From IMG/VR virus record IMGVR_UViG_3300009184_000042, positions 1 through 64,000 of that record: a DNA stretch of 64,000 nucleotides, one strand, 5' to 3'. Position 1 is the stretch's first letter. Each line of letters opens with the position of its first letter. The notes beneath the pieces were generated by a model. It was not told the origin of the DNA. It saw only the letters and a list, made by a program, of their open reading frames with translations, and made no database searches. A program made the position numbers and the translations under genes. The stretch is from a virus. Positions 1 through 7,533 of the stretch are shown here, in pieces.

Positions 1-1458
1 AACGTATTGAAACTTGACTACTCTTCACTATACCCATCTATTCAGTTGGTTCACGACGTATTCCCTAAATGTGACGTAACAGGAGCAATGAAAAGTATGT
101 TAAAGTATTTCCGTGATACTCGTATTAAATACAAGAACTTATCAAGTGAATATAAATCTATTGACCCAAAACTTGCGATTTCTTACGACAGAAAACAATT
201 ACCAATTAAAATCTTTATCAACGCATTCTTTGGTTCATTATCAGCACCACAAGTTTTTCCGTGGGGTGATATTGATATGGGTGAACAGATTACTTGTACA
301 GGTAGACAATACCTACGTCAAATGATTATGTTCTTTATGAAAAGAGGTTATGTTCCTCTCGTAATGGATACGGATGGTGTAAACTTCGAAACACCACAAG
401 ATAGAGAAGAGTATAAGTATATTGGAAAGGGGTTGAACGGATTGGTTAAAGAAGGTAAGGAATATATTGGAGCAGAAGCGGATGTTGCAGAATACAATGA
501 TTTATTTTTACGAGGTGAAATGGGATTGGATATTGACGGTGTTTGGCCATCAACAATTAATGTGGCTCGTAAAAACTATGCACTTCTTACAGATAAGGGT
601 AAAGTAAAACTTACAGGAAATAGTATTAAATCTAAAAAACTTCAAACATATGTTGCTGAATTTTTGGATAAGGGGCTTAGAATGTTGTTAGACGGTAAGG
701 GTGGTGAGTTTTTAGATTTTTACTATGAATATGTGGACAAACTTTATAATAGACAAATCCCTTTGGCAAAAATTGCAAACAAAGCTCGGGTAAAACAATC
801 AATAGACGATTACAAAGTTCACATTACTAAAACTACAAAGGCAGGAAATATGATGTCCCGTCAGGCGCATATGGAACTTTTGATTAAAGAAGGTAAAAAT
901 CCAGGTCTTGGTGATACTATCTTCTATGTTAATAATGGTGAGAAAAAATCACATGGAGACGTTCAAAAGAAAAAAGATGAATTGGTTTTGAATTGTTATA
1001 TGATTGATGAACGTGATATTGAAATGAATCCTGATTTATTGGGTGAGTATAATGTTCCAAGATATTTGGCAGCATTTAACAAAAGAATCGAACCATTACT
1101 TGTTGTTTATAGACCTGAAATCAGAGAAGACATTTTAATTGAAGACCCAAAAGATAGACCTATCTTTACTAAGTCTCAAACTGAATTAGTACGCGGTTAC
1201 CCAATGAAAGAGGCTCATCAAGATACATTAGAGGAAGTATTAACTTTATCTGACATGGAATTAACGTTTTGGAAAAACGTAGGTATTGACCCTTACTATA
1301 TGTATTTAGATGGTACTGTTGATTTAGTGGATGTTGATTGGGTTGAAAACAACAAAAAGTTAATGGAAGAGTTTGTCGTACAACAAAAAAAGGTGGATAT
1401 TGATGAATACTTTGAATTTGATGTGGATGGGGATTTAATGGCTCTTAGTTTCGACTAA
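1..1458 (+). CDS. Family B DNA polymerase, C-terminal part (5' end cut by window)
   Basis: This is the replicative DNA polymerase of the phage, T4 gp43 type, and it copies the genome at the fork. The reading frame is open from base 1, so the gene starts upstream and only the palm and thumb are present. Counting codons from base 1, motif A (DYSSLYPS) is at residues 6-13, the motif B helix with K and the NAFFGSL segment is near residues 65-77, and motif C (DTDGV) has its two metal-binding aspartates at 123 and 125. Motif C carries Gly where the textbook motif has Ser. The exonuclease domain must lie off-window. The stop overlaps the end of the convergent minus-strand gene by 4 bases. Family assignment is secure from the motifs; equivalence to gp43 is inferred from the T4-like context. 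Confidence 0.93.
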   Translation, partial: NVLKLDYSSLYPSIQLVHDVFPKCDVTGAMKSMLKYFRDTRIKYKNLSSEYKSIDPKLAISYDRKQLPIKIFINAFFGSLSAPQVFPWGDIDMGEQITCTGRQYLRQMIMFFMKRGYVPLVMDTDGVNFETPQDREEYKYIGKGLNGLVKEGKEYIGAEADVAEYNDLFLRGEMGLDIDGVWPSTINVARKNYALLTDKGKVKLTGNSIKSKKLQTYVAEFLDKGLRMLLDGKGGEFLDFYYEYVDKLYNRQIPLAKIANKARVKQSIDDYKVHITKTTKAGNMMSRQAHMELLIKEGKNPGLGDTIFYVNNGEKKSHGDVQKKKDELVLNCYMIDERDIEMNPDLLGEYNVPRYLAAFNKRIEPLLVVYRPEIREDILIEDPKDRPIFTKSQTELVRGYPMKEAHQDTLEEVLTLSDMELTFWKNVGIDPYYMYLDGTVDLVDVDWVENNKKLMEEFVVQQKKVDIDEYFEFDVDGDLMALSFD

Positions 1459-1787
1459 GAGTTTTTTAATCCGTCTGAAGATAATATATACCAGTAATTT
1501 CCGACTTTTTTAAACTCAACGCACGAGCCTTTAGTTAATTCAACTTCTTCATATTGCTCATCAATTAATGAGTCTCCCTTTACTAAAACATTCGTCATAG
1601 ATTTTACAACAACGTGGTCGGTATTTGATGAATTTAACAAAAGTTCACAATTTTCAACTCCCGAAACAATAATGACGTATTCACCATTGGTTTCATAATA
1701 AGAGTTTGAAACTATTGCAGAATCTGATGTTTCAACGCTATTACCATTAATTATTCTAATTGAAGGAATAGATTTAAATACTGACAT
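1455..1787 (-). CDS. Small protein of unknown function, possibly virion-associated
   Basis: A 110-residue protein that I do not recognise. It is rich in beta-forming residues and ends in a GNYWYIL segment, a type of C-terminal beta motif often seen in phage tail or head surface proteins. It has no signal peptide, membrane segment or cysteine cluster. It is the last gene of a minus-strand unit and starts 7 bases after the neck-like gene ends, so it is probably co-transcribed with that gene. Its 3' end overlaps the convergent polymerase gene by 4 bases. A minor structural role is inferred only from the neighbour and the beta-rich composition. Confidence 0.6.
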   Translation of the reverse strand: MSVFKSIPSIRIINGNSVETSDSAIVSNSYYETNGEYVIIVSGVENCELLLNSSNTDHVVVKSMTNVLVKGDSLIDEQYEEVELTKGSCVEFKKVGNYWYILSSDGLKNS

Positions 1788-1794
1788 AAAAAAA

Positions 1795-2916
1795 TTATAT
1801 GATATTATAAGGACTTGTAAATGCTCTAAATTTCAAGGCTTTGTTCAAGTTTTCGGCCTGTAAGGCTTTTTGCTCCATTTGTTTTTCAGGTCTTAATCTT
1901 TCAAGTCTTGCTTTCAATTCTTCCCACAACATTGTCTTTTCATCTTTAGCTTCAGTGTTTAAACTTTGCCACTCTAAGGTTAATTCACTATCAGGGGTCT
2001 TCAAACTACCACTATACTTACCTCTTACTTTTGCCAAAGTTTCTTTACAATACGCAGTAAACCATCTTCTAACCCAAGTTTTTGCTGGTGAATTTAATTC
2101 ATCCCATCTCATTTCATCAATTGGAACGTCAGAAGGAAGTCTAACAACGTCAGGATTTTTCGCTAAACAATCATCTCTATCAAAAGTATCATAATACCAA
2201 TACCATACTTTGTATTTTTGATAAGCAATATTTCCAAAATCAAATTTTCCACCAGGTACATTCATTAAATGTAATGCTTTTTTTCCTTCAGGAAGTGCTG
2301 TTATTCTATAAGTCAAATCTCCTGTTATGATTCTTCTTTTCATTTGAATGTCAGCCATTCTAAGTAAAATATCAAAGGCTGGTGTAATAAAATAATTTCC
2401 TGTTGTCCCCATTTGAGAAAATCCTGCCCCACCGCCTAAACCAATACCGCCAAATCCACCAAATCCACCCATAAACGGGTCAAAATATGCTGCGTCTAAT
2501 TCAGAACGAGAAAACCATAATATTTCATTAACTTCGCGACCTGCAGGTATTTCATATATTTGTTGATTAGAAACTAAATCGATATAATCTTTTTTCAATA
2601 CATAATCACCACCAGCTTGTAATCCCACAATTTTTGAATACGCGTAAGTATATTGTGTTTCCCAATCCATACTTCTTGTAGTAAAGGCTCTTGTTAGTGA
2701 TTGCTCATCTAAATTCAAACCATTCAAAGAAGACCATTGAGCCTCAATCAACCAATCGTTTACATGTTGTGCGTAATCCTGAATAGATAATTCTAATAAT
2801 GAATCCATCATTTCATCTTCTAATTCAACACTACGAATAGGGGCACCTAAAAGATTTTTTATTCTTTTATATAATTTACTTCTTTCAGGTTCGGTGATAA
2901 TTACAGTAGTTGCCAT
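1795..2916 (-). CDS. Probable neck/head-tail connector protein (gp13-like)
   Basis: A 373-residue protein that resembles the gp13-type neck proteins of T4-like phages. The N-terminal third has the typical helical segment with LGAP followed by VELEDEMM and a domain ending in a short beta region (IYEIPAGREV, about residues 118-127). The C-terminal third has the WVRRWFTAYCKETLAKVRG helix and a long charged coiled segment. A glycine-rich insertion (FMGGFGGFGG, about residues 148-170) interrupts the middle. It lies on the minus strand, while the likely gp14- and gp15-like partners start at 5493 and 6016 on the plus strand. A TATTTATA element lies 12 bases upstream of the ATG. The neck assignment is from sequence pattern and context, so it is moderate; another virion connector role is possible. 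Confidence 0.5.
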   Translation of the reverse strand: MATTVIITEPERSKLYKRIKNLLGAPIRSVELEDEMMDSLLELSIQDYAQHVNDWLIEAQWSSLNGLNLDEQSLTRAFTTRSMDWETQYTYAYSKIVGLQAGGDYVLKKDYIDLVSNQQIYEIPAGREVNEILWFSRSELDAAYFDPFMGGFGGFGGIGLGGGAGFSQMGTTGNYFITPAFDILLRMADIQMKRRIITGDLTYRITALPEGKKALHLMNVPGGKFDFGNIAYQKYKVWYWYYDTFDRDDCLAKNPDVVRLPSDVPIDEMRWDELNSPAKTWVRRWFTAYCKETLAKVRGKYSGSLKTPDSELTLEWQSLNTEAKDEKTMLWEELKARLERLRPEKQMEQKALQAENLNKALKFRAFTSPYNII

Positions 2917-2928
2917 AAGTTTTTATTA

Positions 2929-2936
2929 TATAAATA
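2929..2936 (-). promoter_or_regulatory. TATTTATA element, putative late promoter, for the neck-like gene
   Basis: Minus-strand TATTTATA sits 12 bases before the ATG at 2916, in the 25-base gap after the superoxide dismutase gene. The same octamer and spacing recur before many plus-strand virion genes. Confidence 0.5.
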
Positions 2937-2940
2937 TAAT

Positions 2941-3660
2941 TTAGTTGTTAAGTTTAGACTGAGTAGAATACAAATCATTAACAAATCCCCAATTAACCAC
3001 TTTCCAAAAATTAGATACGTACTTGTCTCTTAGATTTTTGTATTTTAAATAATAAGCGTGTTCCCAAACGTCAAGACCTAACAAGGGGTAACCTCTTTCT
3101 TCTTGATTATCCATTAGGGGATTGTCTTGATTTGCGGTGGTTACAATTTTCAATCTATTTTTATCTGTAAGAATCAACCAAACCCAACCTGAACCAAAAC
3201 AAGATTTGGCGGCGTCTTCAAATTCTGTTTTAAATTTTTCAAATGAACCGAAAGTCTTTTCTATTTTACTTTTGATGGGGTCGTCTAACTTTTGTTTTTT
3301 AGGCGACATCATTTTCCAAAACAACGCATGATTAAATGCGCCACCACCATTATTTCTAACTATTGTATTAAAACTTGAAATGTCAGATATAATTTGTTCT
3401 AAGTCTAAATCTTTACCACTTATTTTTTCTAATTCTTTATTCAATTTATCAACATAACCTTTGTAATGTTTGTTGTAGTGAGTTTTCATTGTTTCACTAT
3501 CAATAAAAACTTCTAAAGAATCATATTCGTAAGGTAGTTTATCTATACTTATTTTTTTTATTTCATTAATTAGATTAGTTTTTTGTGCTGAATCAATTTC
3601 TAACAACTGTTCTATTTTGTAAATTTTCTGTAGATAACTTTCAAAAATATTATTCCCCAT
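2941..3660 (-). CDS. Superoxide dismutase, Fe/Mn family (Mn-type residues)
   Basis: This enzyme converts superoxide to oxygen and hydrogen peroxide. All four metal ligands of the family can be placed: His61, His111 (in NHALFW), Asp197 and His201 (in DVWEHAYY). Gly107 and Gln178 (TANQDNPL) sit at the positions that mark Mn-type rather than Fe-type enzymes in E. coli numbering (Gly77, Gln146). The protein has 239 residues, about 35-40 more than the usual family length. The surplus is an N-terminal helical extension before the KLPYEYDSLE start of the SOD fold; it does not look like a signal peptide. The gene lies between a helicase and a neck-like gene on the minus strand, with its own TATTTATA element 4 bases upstream. 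It is therefore probably expressed with virion genes. An active enzyme is inferred from intact ligands. Confidence 0.95.
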   Translation of the reverse strand: MGNNIFESYLQKIYKIEQLLEIDSAQKTNLINEIKKISIDKLPYEYDSLEVFIDSETMKTHYNKHYKGYVDKLNKELEKISGKDLDLEQIISDISSFNTIVRNNGGGAFNHALFWKMMSPKKQKLDDPIKSKIEKTFGSFEKFKTEFEDAAKSCFGSGWVWLILTDKNRLKIVTTANQDNPLMDNQEERGYPLLGLDVWEHAYYLKYKNLRDKYVSNFWKVVNWGFVNDLYSTQSKLNN

Positions 3661-3664
3661 GATA

Positions 3665-3672
3665 TATAAATA
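3665..3672 (-). promoter_or_regulatory. TATTTATA element upstream of superoxide dismutase
   Basis: Minus-strand TATTTATA lies 4 bases before the SOD ATG and directly after the helicase stop codon. At this spacing a transcript would have almost no leader, so either the promoter reading is wrong here or the mRNA is nearly leaderless. Confidence 0.35.
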
Positions 3673-5436
3673 TCATCGATTACCAGAAATTAAATTTAAC
3701 ATTTCTTCAATTGTGGATGCATCATCAAACATATCGTCACCCATTACTGTTGAAATAATTTTCTTTTTTCTATTTAAGATGTCGTAAATTGCACCTTCTA
3801 TTGTATTTTCAAAAAGAGGGTAATAAACTGATGTTGAATTTTTTTGACCAATTCTATGTGACCTATCTTCTGCTTGTGAATGTTCAGCAGGAACAAAAGA
3901 TAAATCATTCATAATAACGGCTTCGGCAGATGTTAAAGTAATACCAACACCTGCGGCTTTCAAGTTTCCAACAAATACTTTGATTTTATCATTTGTTTGA
4001 AACTCATCAACCGCATTTTGTCTGTGAAACTTGGAACAACTACCATCTAAATAAACCGCAGATTTACCAAAGTGATTATAGATTTGATTTAATGTATCTG
4101 TAAAATTTGTAAATATAATAACCTTTTTACCTTGTTCTATAATGTTTTCCGCTAACTCTATTGTGTTATTAATTTTTTCTTGTGCGATTACTTTTCTTAC
4201 TTTCATTAGTTTACCAAACTGAATTGTAAGTGAAGATGACTCTTCAGGGTTTTGGTCATACCAATCAAAATATTCACCCATTAATTCTTCGTAGTCTTTT
4301 GATTTTAGCCTTAAATAAACAGGTGTAATAATTTTTTCAGGTAAATCTAAAACTTCTTCTTTTAATCTTCTTAGAATGTGTGTTGAGGTTCTTTCTCTTA
4401 ATTCGTCAAGATTAGATGCCCCTGTAACATTCCACACTTTTCTTTTTCCAACACTAAATTGAAATCCATTACAATATCTTTTAGCATAAGCCATCCAATT
4501 CATTGCCACAGGACTATCAACAAGGTTTAATAAATTATAATAATTCATAGGTCTAGAGGTCATAGGTGTTCCTGATAATAACCAAACTCTATTTGATTTA
4601 CTTGCAATGTCGTTGGCAATTTTTGTTCTTTGCGCTTGTGGATTAGAAATCATATGTGCTTCATCCATGATTACTAAATCAAAATTAATTTTCATAATTT
4701 CTGACTTATCCTTTTCTTTAATGTCGTGGAAATTTTTTAAGATGTCGTAGTTCACAATAACAAAATCATGTTCATCTGAAAATTTCTTACCTTCCGCAAT
4801 ATAAACAGACCTATCTGAATAATTTGCAATTTCTCTTTGCCAGTTTATTTTTAATGATGCGGGACACACAATTAAAACTTTTTTAGCTCCCGTTTCTAAC
4901 GCAGCAATGATAGTTGATGTTGTTTTACCAAGACCCATGTCATCGGCCAGAATAAACTTTTTATTTCTTACTAATTTTTCAATTGCTTCTTTTTGATGTT
5001 CCATAGGAGGTCTATGAGTGTACTTACCATAATCAATAGAAATGTTTTTAACTTCATTATCTTTTAGTAATGCCGATTTTGGCATCCAAAAGTCATGTAA
5101 AGTTTCACCTGAAAAGATTTTACCCCAAATATGATATGCCTTGTCTTTTTCAACCAACAACTTTTCAACATATATTTCAGAAGGTTCCTTAGTATACATC
5201 TTATCTTCCATCAGTTTTTTACCAAAATATGAATCAAGTTTGACCCATTTTTTTGCAACTTTTGGTTGTGTTGTGTTATAATTATTGATATAATCCGACT
5301 GCGGTCTTGTAGGTACGAAAGACTTACTGTTCTCTTTTTTGTGTTTTAAATTAAGGATATAGTTATTTGACCCTTCGTAATCATCTAATATTAAAAGGGC
5401 TTTTGATTCGGGTGTTTTAGGCACAAAATCTTCCAT
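3673..5436 (-). CDS. SNF2-family superfamily 2 DNA helicase/translocase
   Basis: A 587-residue SF2 ATPase of the SNF2 type, probably acting on forked or recombining DNA as T4 UvsW does. Visible motifs in order: Walker A DDMGLGKT at 165-172, motif Ia (VCPASLKINW) near 190-199, Walker B DEAH at 258-261, motif III LLSGTPM at 286-292, motif V (GVGITLTSAEAVI) near 496-508 and motif VI QAEDRSHRIGQ at 521-531. The first 130 residues form an N-terminal domain with no family I recognise. The order and the HRIGQ motif are typical of SMARCAL1/SNF2-like proteins and exclude a DEAD-box RNA helicase. It is the first gene of the minus-strand block and is divergent from the neck gene at 5493. The exact substrate is inference. 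Confidence 0.92.
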   Translation of the reverse strand: MEDFVPKTPESKALLILDDYEGSNNYILNLKHKKENSKSFVPTRPQSDYINNYNTTQPKVAKKWVKLDSYFGKKLMEDKMYTKEPSEIYVEKLLVEKDKAYHIWGKIFSGETLHDFWMPKSALLKDNEVKNISIDYGKYTHRPPMEHQKEAIEKLVRNKKFILADDMGLGKTTSTIIAALETGAKKVLIVCPASLKINWQREIANYSDRSVYIAEGKKFSDEHDFVIVNYDILKNFHDIKEKDKSEIMKINFDLVIMDEAHMISNPQAQRTKIANDIASKSNRVWLLSGTPMTSRPMNYYNLLNLVDSPVAMNWMAYAKRYCNGFQFSVGKRKVWNVTGASNLDELRERTSTHILRRLKEEVLDLPEKIITPVYLRLKSKDYEELMGEYFDWYDQNPEESSSLTIQFGKLMKVRKVIAQEKINNTIELAENIIEQGKKVIIFTNFTDTLNQIYNHFGKSAVYLDGSCSKFHRQNAVDEFQTNDKIKVFVGNLKAAGVGITLTSAEAVIMNDLSFVPAEHSQAEDRSHRIGQKNSTSVYYPLFENTIEGAIYDILNRKKKIISTVMGDDMFDDASTIEEMLNLISGNR

Positions 5437-5481
5437 AGTATATATAAAATATAATAAAATTCAAGAAAAAATCAATCAAAG

Positions 5482-5489
5482 TATTTATA
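5482..5489 (+). promoter_or_regulatory. TATTTATA / TATAAATA element in the divergent intergenic region
   Basis: The octamer lies in the 56-base gap between the divergent helicase (-) and neck-like (+) genes. On the plus strand it reads TATTTATA, 3 bases before the ATG at 5493. On the minus strand it reads TATAAATA followed by C, the T4 late -10 sequence, 45 bases before the helicase ATG. Which strand is used cannot be told from sequence. Confidence 0.4.
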
Positions 5490-5492
5490 GGT

Positions 5493-6008
5493 ATGACACA
5501 ACCTAAAGTTCCAATAACAAGATTAAATAAGTTTTTTGCAGAAGAAGACTTTAATTTGGATATAAAAATGGGAAGAGAATGGTTAGAGGGAGATATGAAC
5601 TTCACTTTAGTTTTATATAAAGTCGATAGGCAAAAAACAAATAACGACGATGTGTATGGTGAAGCCTTAAAAGGTGGGATACAATTTTTACCACCAATAG
5701 AATTTAAAGGTTTGGTTAAAATAGAGGCTCCTGCAAACCAAGACTACGGCTCAACAAAATTAGAACAGTTAGAACCGGGTAATTTAACTGTTAGTGTTTA
5801 TCAAGATTATTTAGACGACTTAGAAATTGATATAGAATATGGTGATTATATTGGATACTATGAAACAGAAAGTAGAGTTAGATATTATAGTGTGGTAAAT
5901 GATGGTAGGGTGTTTACTGACAATAAACATACCTATGGTGGTTATAAAAGATTTTATAGAACAATTGTTGCAACCCCTGTTACCAATAATGAATTTGAAG
6001 GAATTTAA
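5493..6008 (+). CDS. Probable neck protein (gp14-like)
   Basis: A 171-residue beta-rich protein, probably part of the neck joining head and tail. It begins with a short helical segment and then has strands with the pattern LEPGNLTVSVY, GDYIGYY, RYYSVVNDGR and the YKRFYRTIVATPV ending. This layout, in which a domain describes an interface and ends in an RYY..V...DGR segment, resembles gp14-type neck proteins of T4-like phages, though T4 gp14 is longer (about 256 residues). The next gene starts 7 bases downstream and is gp15-like, and T4 has the same 14-15 order, which supports the call. No catalytic motif is present. Other head-completion roles remain possible. Confidence 0.45.
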   Translation: MTQPKVPITRLNKFFAEEDFNLDIKMGREWLEGDMNFTLVLYKVDRQKTNNDDVYGEALKGGIQFLPPIEFKGLVKIEAPANQDYGSTKLEQLEPGNLTVSVYQDYLDDLEIDIEYGDYIGYYETESRVRYYSVVNDGRVFTDNKHTYGGYKRFYRTIVATPVTNNEFEGI

Positions 6009-6015
6009 TTAAATT

Positions 6016-7248
6016 ATGGCTTTTCCAAAACAAGTAAAAAAACATTTACCTTTGATTCCACAAAAGTTTGGTGTGGAAAGAAGAGAAGAAATGCTCGAAG
6101 ACATAACAAGACATGGAACGTTTTTACCAAAAGGGGTATTACATGCCGATTTGGACAGGGGGTTTTTAGATTTTGTTAAAGACAAATTGGAATTAGTTGT
6201 TGATGAAAAAAAAGTACCTTTGATTGATAGAATTATAACCAATCAAAATTGGATGCAATTTACACAAACGTGGAATTTTCAAGATTTAGATAAAAATATA
6301 TCATTACCTTTTTTAGCAATTGTAAGAACTCCTGAAGTTAAACCAGGTAAATATGTTGGAGGTAAATTTAATGTCCCTGAAAAACTTAGAATTAATTATT
6401 TTACAGTACCAACATGGGATGGTCAAAGAAAAGGTGCTGATGTCTATAAAGTTCCACAACCTGTTGCCGTTGATATTGTTTACAATTTAAAGTTGTTTTG
6501 TAATCGAATGAGAGAAAACAACGAGTTTAACAAAATTGTTATGCAAACATTCGCGTCTTCTCAATCCTATACTCAAATCAATGGACACTATATGCCAATA
6601 ATGATGGAAGAAGTGTCCGATGAGTCAGTAAAAGATTTAGAAAAAAGAAAATACTACATTATAAATTACAAGTTGACACTACAAGGGTTTTTATTAGATG
6701 AAGAAGATTTTCAAGTTTCTCCCGCAATATCAAGATATATGACGATGTTTGAAGTAGATACAAAAATTAAAACTAGACGAGTTGAAATTGAACCTCCACG
6801 ACCCGACAACTTTGATTTTGATTTTACTTTTTTACCTGGAGTAACACAATTATCTGAAGTTTTTAGATACACAGCAGATTTAAAAGTTGTTGAATTGCAA
6901 AATTTATCAAGTTGTTATAATTTTAATTATACCGCAACGACAAACAACACTTTAAATTTTGTAACATGTAATAGTGGGCCATCAATTATATCAGGAATAA
7001 CAAGTGGTAATACAGGTACTATTTGTGTTCAAGGAGGTACTTTCCCTGTATTTTCAAACCCAACAGGTGCGACAACAAATTCAACAACATCTTGTGGTAG
7101 TGCATTTTCTGTTTATATAAATGGTCTTTACATAGGTGATGATTTGGATGTTATTCAAGTTAATGATGGAGACTCTCTATTAATAAAGGTATATAAAAGT
7201 TTAATTACTCAAACATCAGTAATTAAAACCGTCGCCTATTTTGTTTAA
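6016..7248 (+). CDS. Tail terminator / proximal sheath stabiliser (gp15-like)
   Basis: A 410-residue protein whose middle part (about residues 150-240) follows the pattern of T4 gp15: a PVAVDIVYNLKLF strand, a helix ending in an aromatic segment, a short strand after a glycine (GHYMPIMM), an acidic turn, then KYYIINYKLTLQGFLLDEEDF. gp15 caps the tail tube and sheath and lets the tail join the head. The context fits: a neck-like gene is directly upstream and the sheath gene is next downstream. T4 gp15 has 272 residues. Here a Ser/Thr/Asn-rich beta extension of about 115 residues, with several Cys, is added at the C-terminus after about residue 295. The stop overlaps a small convergent minus-strand gene by 4 bases. 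Confidence 0.65.
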   Translation: MAFPKQVKKHLPLIPQKFGVERREEMLEDITRHGTFLPKGVLHADLDRGFLDFVKDKLELVVDEKKVPLIDRIITNQNWMQFTQTWNFQDLDKNISLPFLAIVRTPEVKPGKYVGGKFNVPEKLRINYFTVPTWDGQRKGADVYKVPQPVAVDIVYNLKLFCNRMRENNEFNKIVMQTFASSQSYTQINGHYMPIMMEEVSDESVKDLEKRKYYIINYKLTLQGFLLDEEDFQVSPAISRYMTMFEVDTKIKTRRVEIEPPRPDNFDFDFTFLPGVTQLSEVFRYTADLKVVELQNLSSCYNFNYTATTNNTLNFVTCNSGPSIISGITSGNTGTICVQGGTFPVFSNPTGATTNSTTSCGSAFSVYINGLYIGDDLDVIQVNDGDSLLIKVYKSLITQTSVIKTVAYFV

Positions 7249-7403
7249 TCTTCACCGTATATATCTTTAGGTTTACTACAAGTTTTAATTATTAAATTTT
7301 CTAAAAACTTATACAATTTCAAACCATTTTTTTCGCAGTAAGTTTTTAATACTGAATGGACATCATCAGATATTTTAATGTTTTTAATTTTTTTATTTTT
7401 CAT
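7245..7403 (-). CDS. Small ribbon-helix-helix DNA-binding protein
   Basis: A 52-residue protein read on the minus strand from ATG at 7403 to TAA at 7245. After a lysine-rich start it has the ribbon-helix-helix layout: a basic strand (KNIKIS), helix 1 (DDVHSVLKTYCEKN), a GLKL turn and helix 2 (YKFLENLIIK). Proteins of this fold bind DNA as dimers through the strand and commonly repress transcription. It lies between the gp15-like and sheath genes and is antisense to the surrounding virion operon, so it is probably an independent regulatory unit. A Bacteroidota-type promoter reads into it (7452-7483), with a hairpin between promoter and ATG. The fold is inferred from pattern; the target is unknown. 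Confidence 0.75.
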   Translation of the reverse strand: MKNKKIKNIKISDDVHSVLKTYCEKNGLKLYKFLENLIIKTCSKPKDIYGED

Positions 7404-7423
7404 AATAATTTAAGGTGAGAAAA

Positions 7424-7445
7424 AAGGCAGAATTTTGTCTGCCTT
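7424..7445 (-). terminator. Hairpin with T-tract on the minus strand, in the leader of the RHH gene
   Basis: A perfect 8-bp inverted repeat (AAGGCAGA / TCTGCCTT) with a 6-base loop. On the minus strand it is followed by an uninterrupted run of five or more T, as in a rho-independent terminator; on the plus strand there is no T-run. It lies about 20 bases before the RHH start codon and just after the candidate promoter. It may therefore be an attenuator, a 5' stabilising stem, or a stop for minus-strand read-through. Confidence 0.55.
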
Positions 7446-7451
7446 ATCAGA

Positions 7452-7483
7452 TAAATATATTATTGTCAATAGTTTTTTGCAAA
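7452..7483 (-). promoter_or_regulatory. Bacteroidota-type promoter for the RHH gene
   Basis: On the minus strand TTTG (7480-7483) is followed after 20 bases by TATATTTA (7452-7459), matching TTTG-N19-21-TAnnTTTG at 11 of 12 fixed or TA/TTT positions apart from the last G. A start of transcription would fall next to the hairpin at 7424-7445. Confidence 0.5.
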
Positions 7484-7492
7484 AATTGAATG

Positions 7493-7500
7493 TATTTATA
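7493..7500 (+). promoter_or_regulatory. TATTTATA element upstream of the tail sheath
   Basis: TATTTATA lies 33 bases before the sheath ATG, followed by an A-rich leader with no Shine-Dalgarno sequence. The tail tube gene has the same octamer at nearly the same distance (34 bases). Confidence 0.5.
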
Positions 7501-7533
7501 TAGAAAACATAAAAAGCTAAAACATAATTTAAA

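Noticed and set aside
7-9. TTG at 7 as the start of the polymerase gene
   Set aside because: The frame is open from base 1 and the first visible residues are already motif A, so the gene begins upstream of the window.
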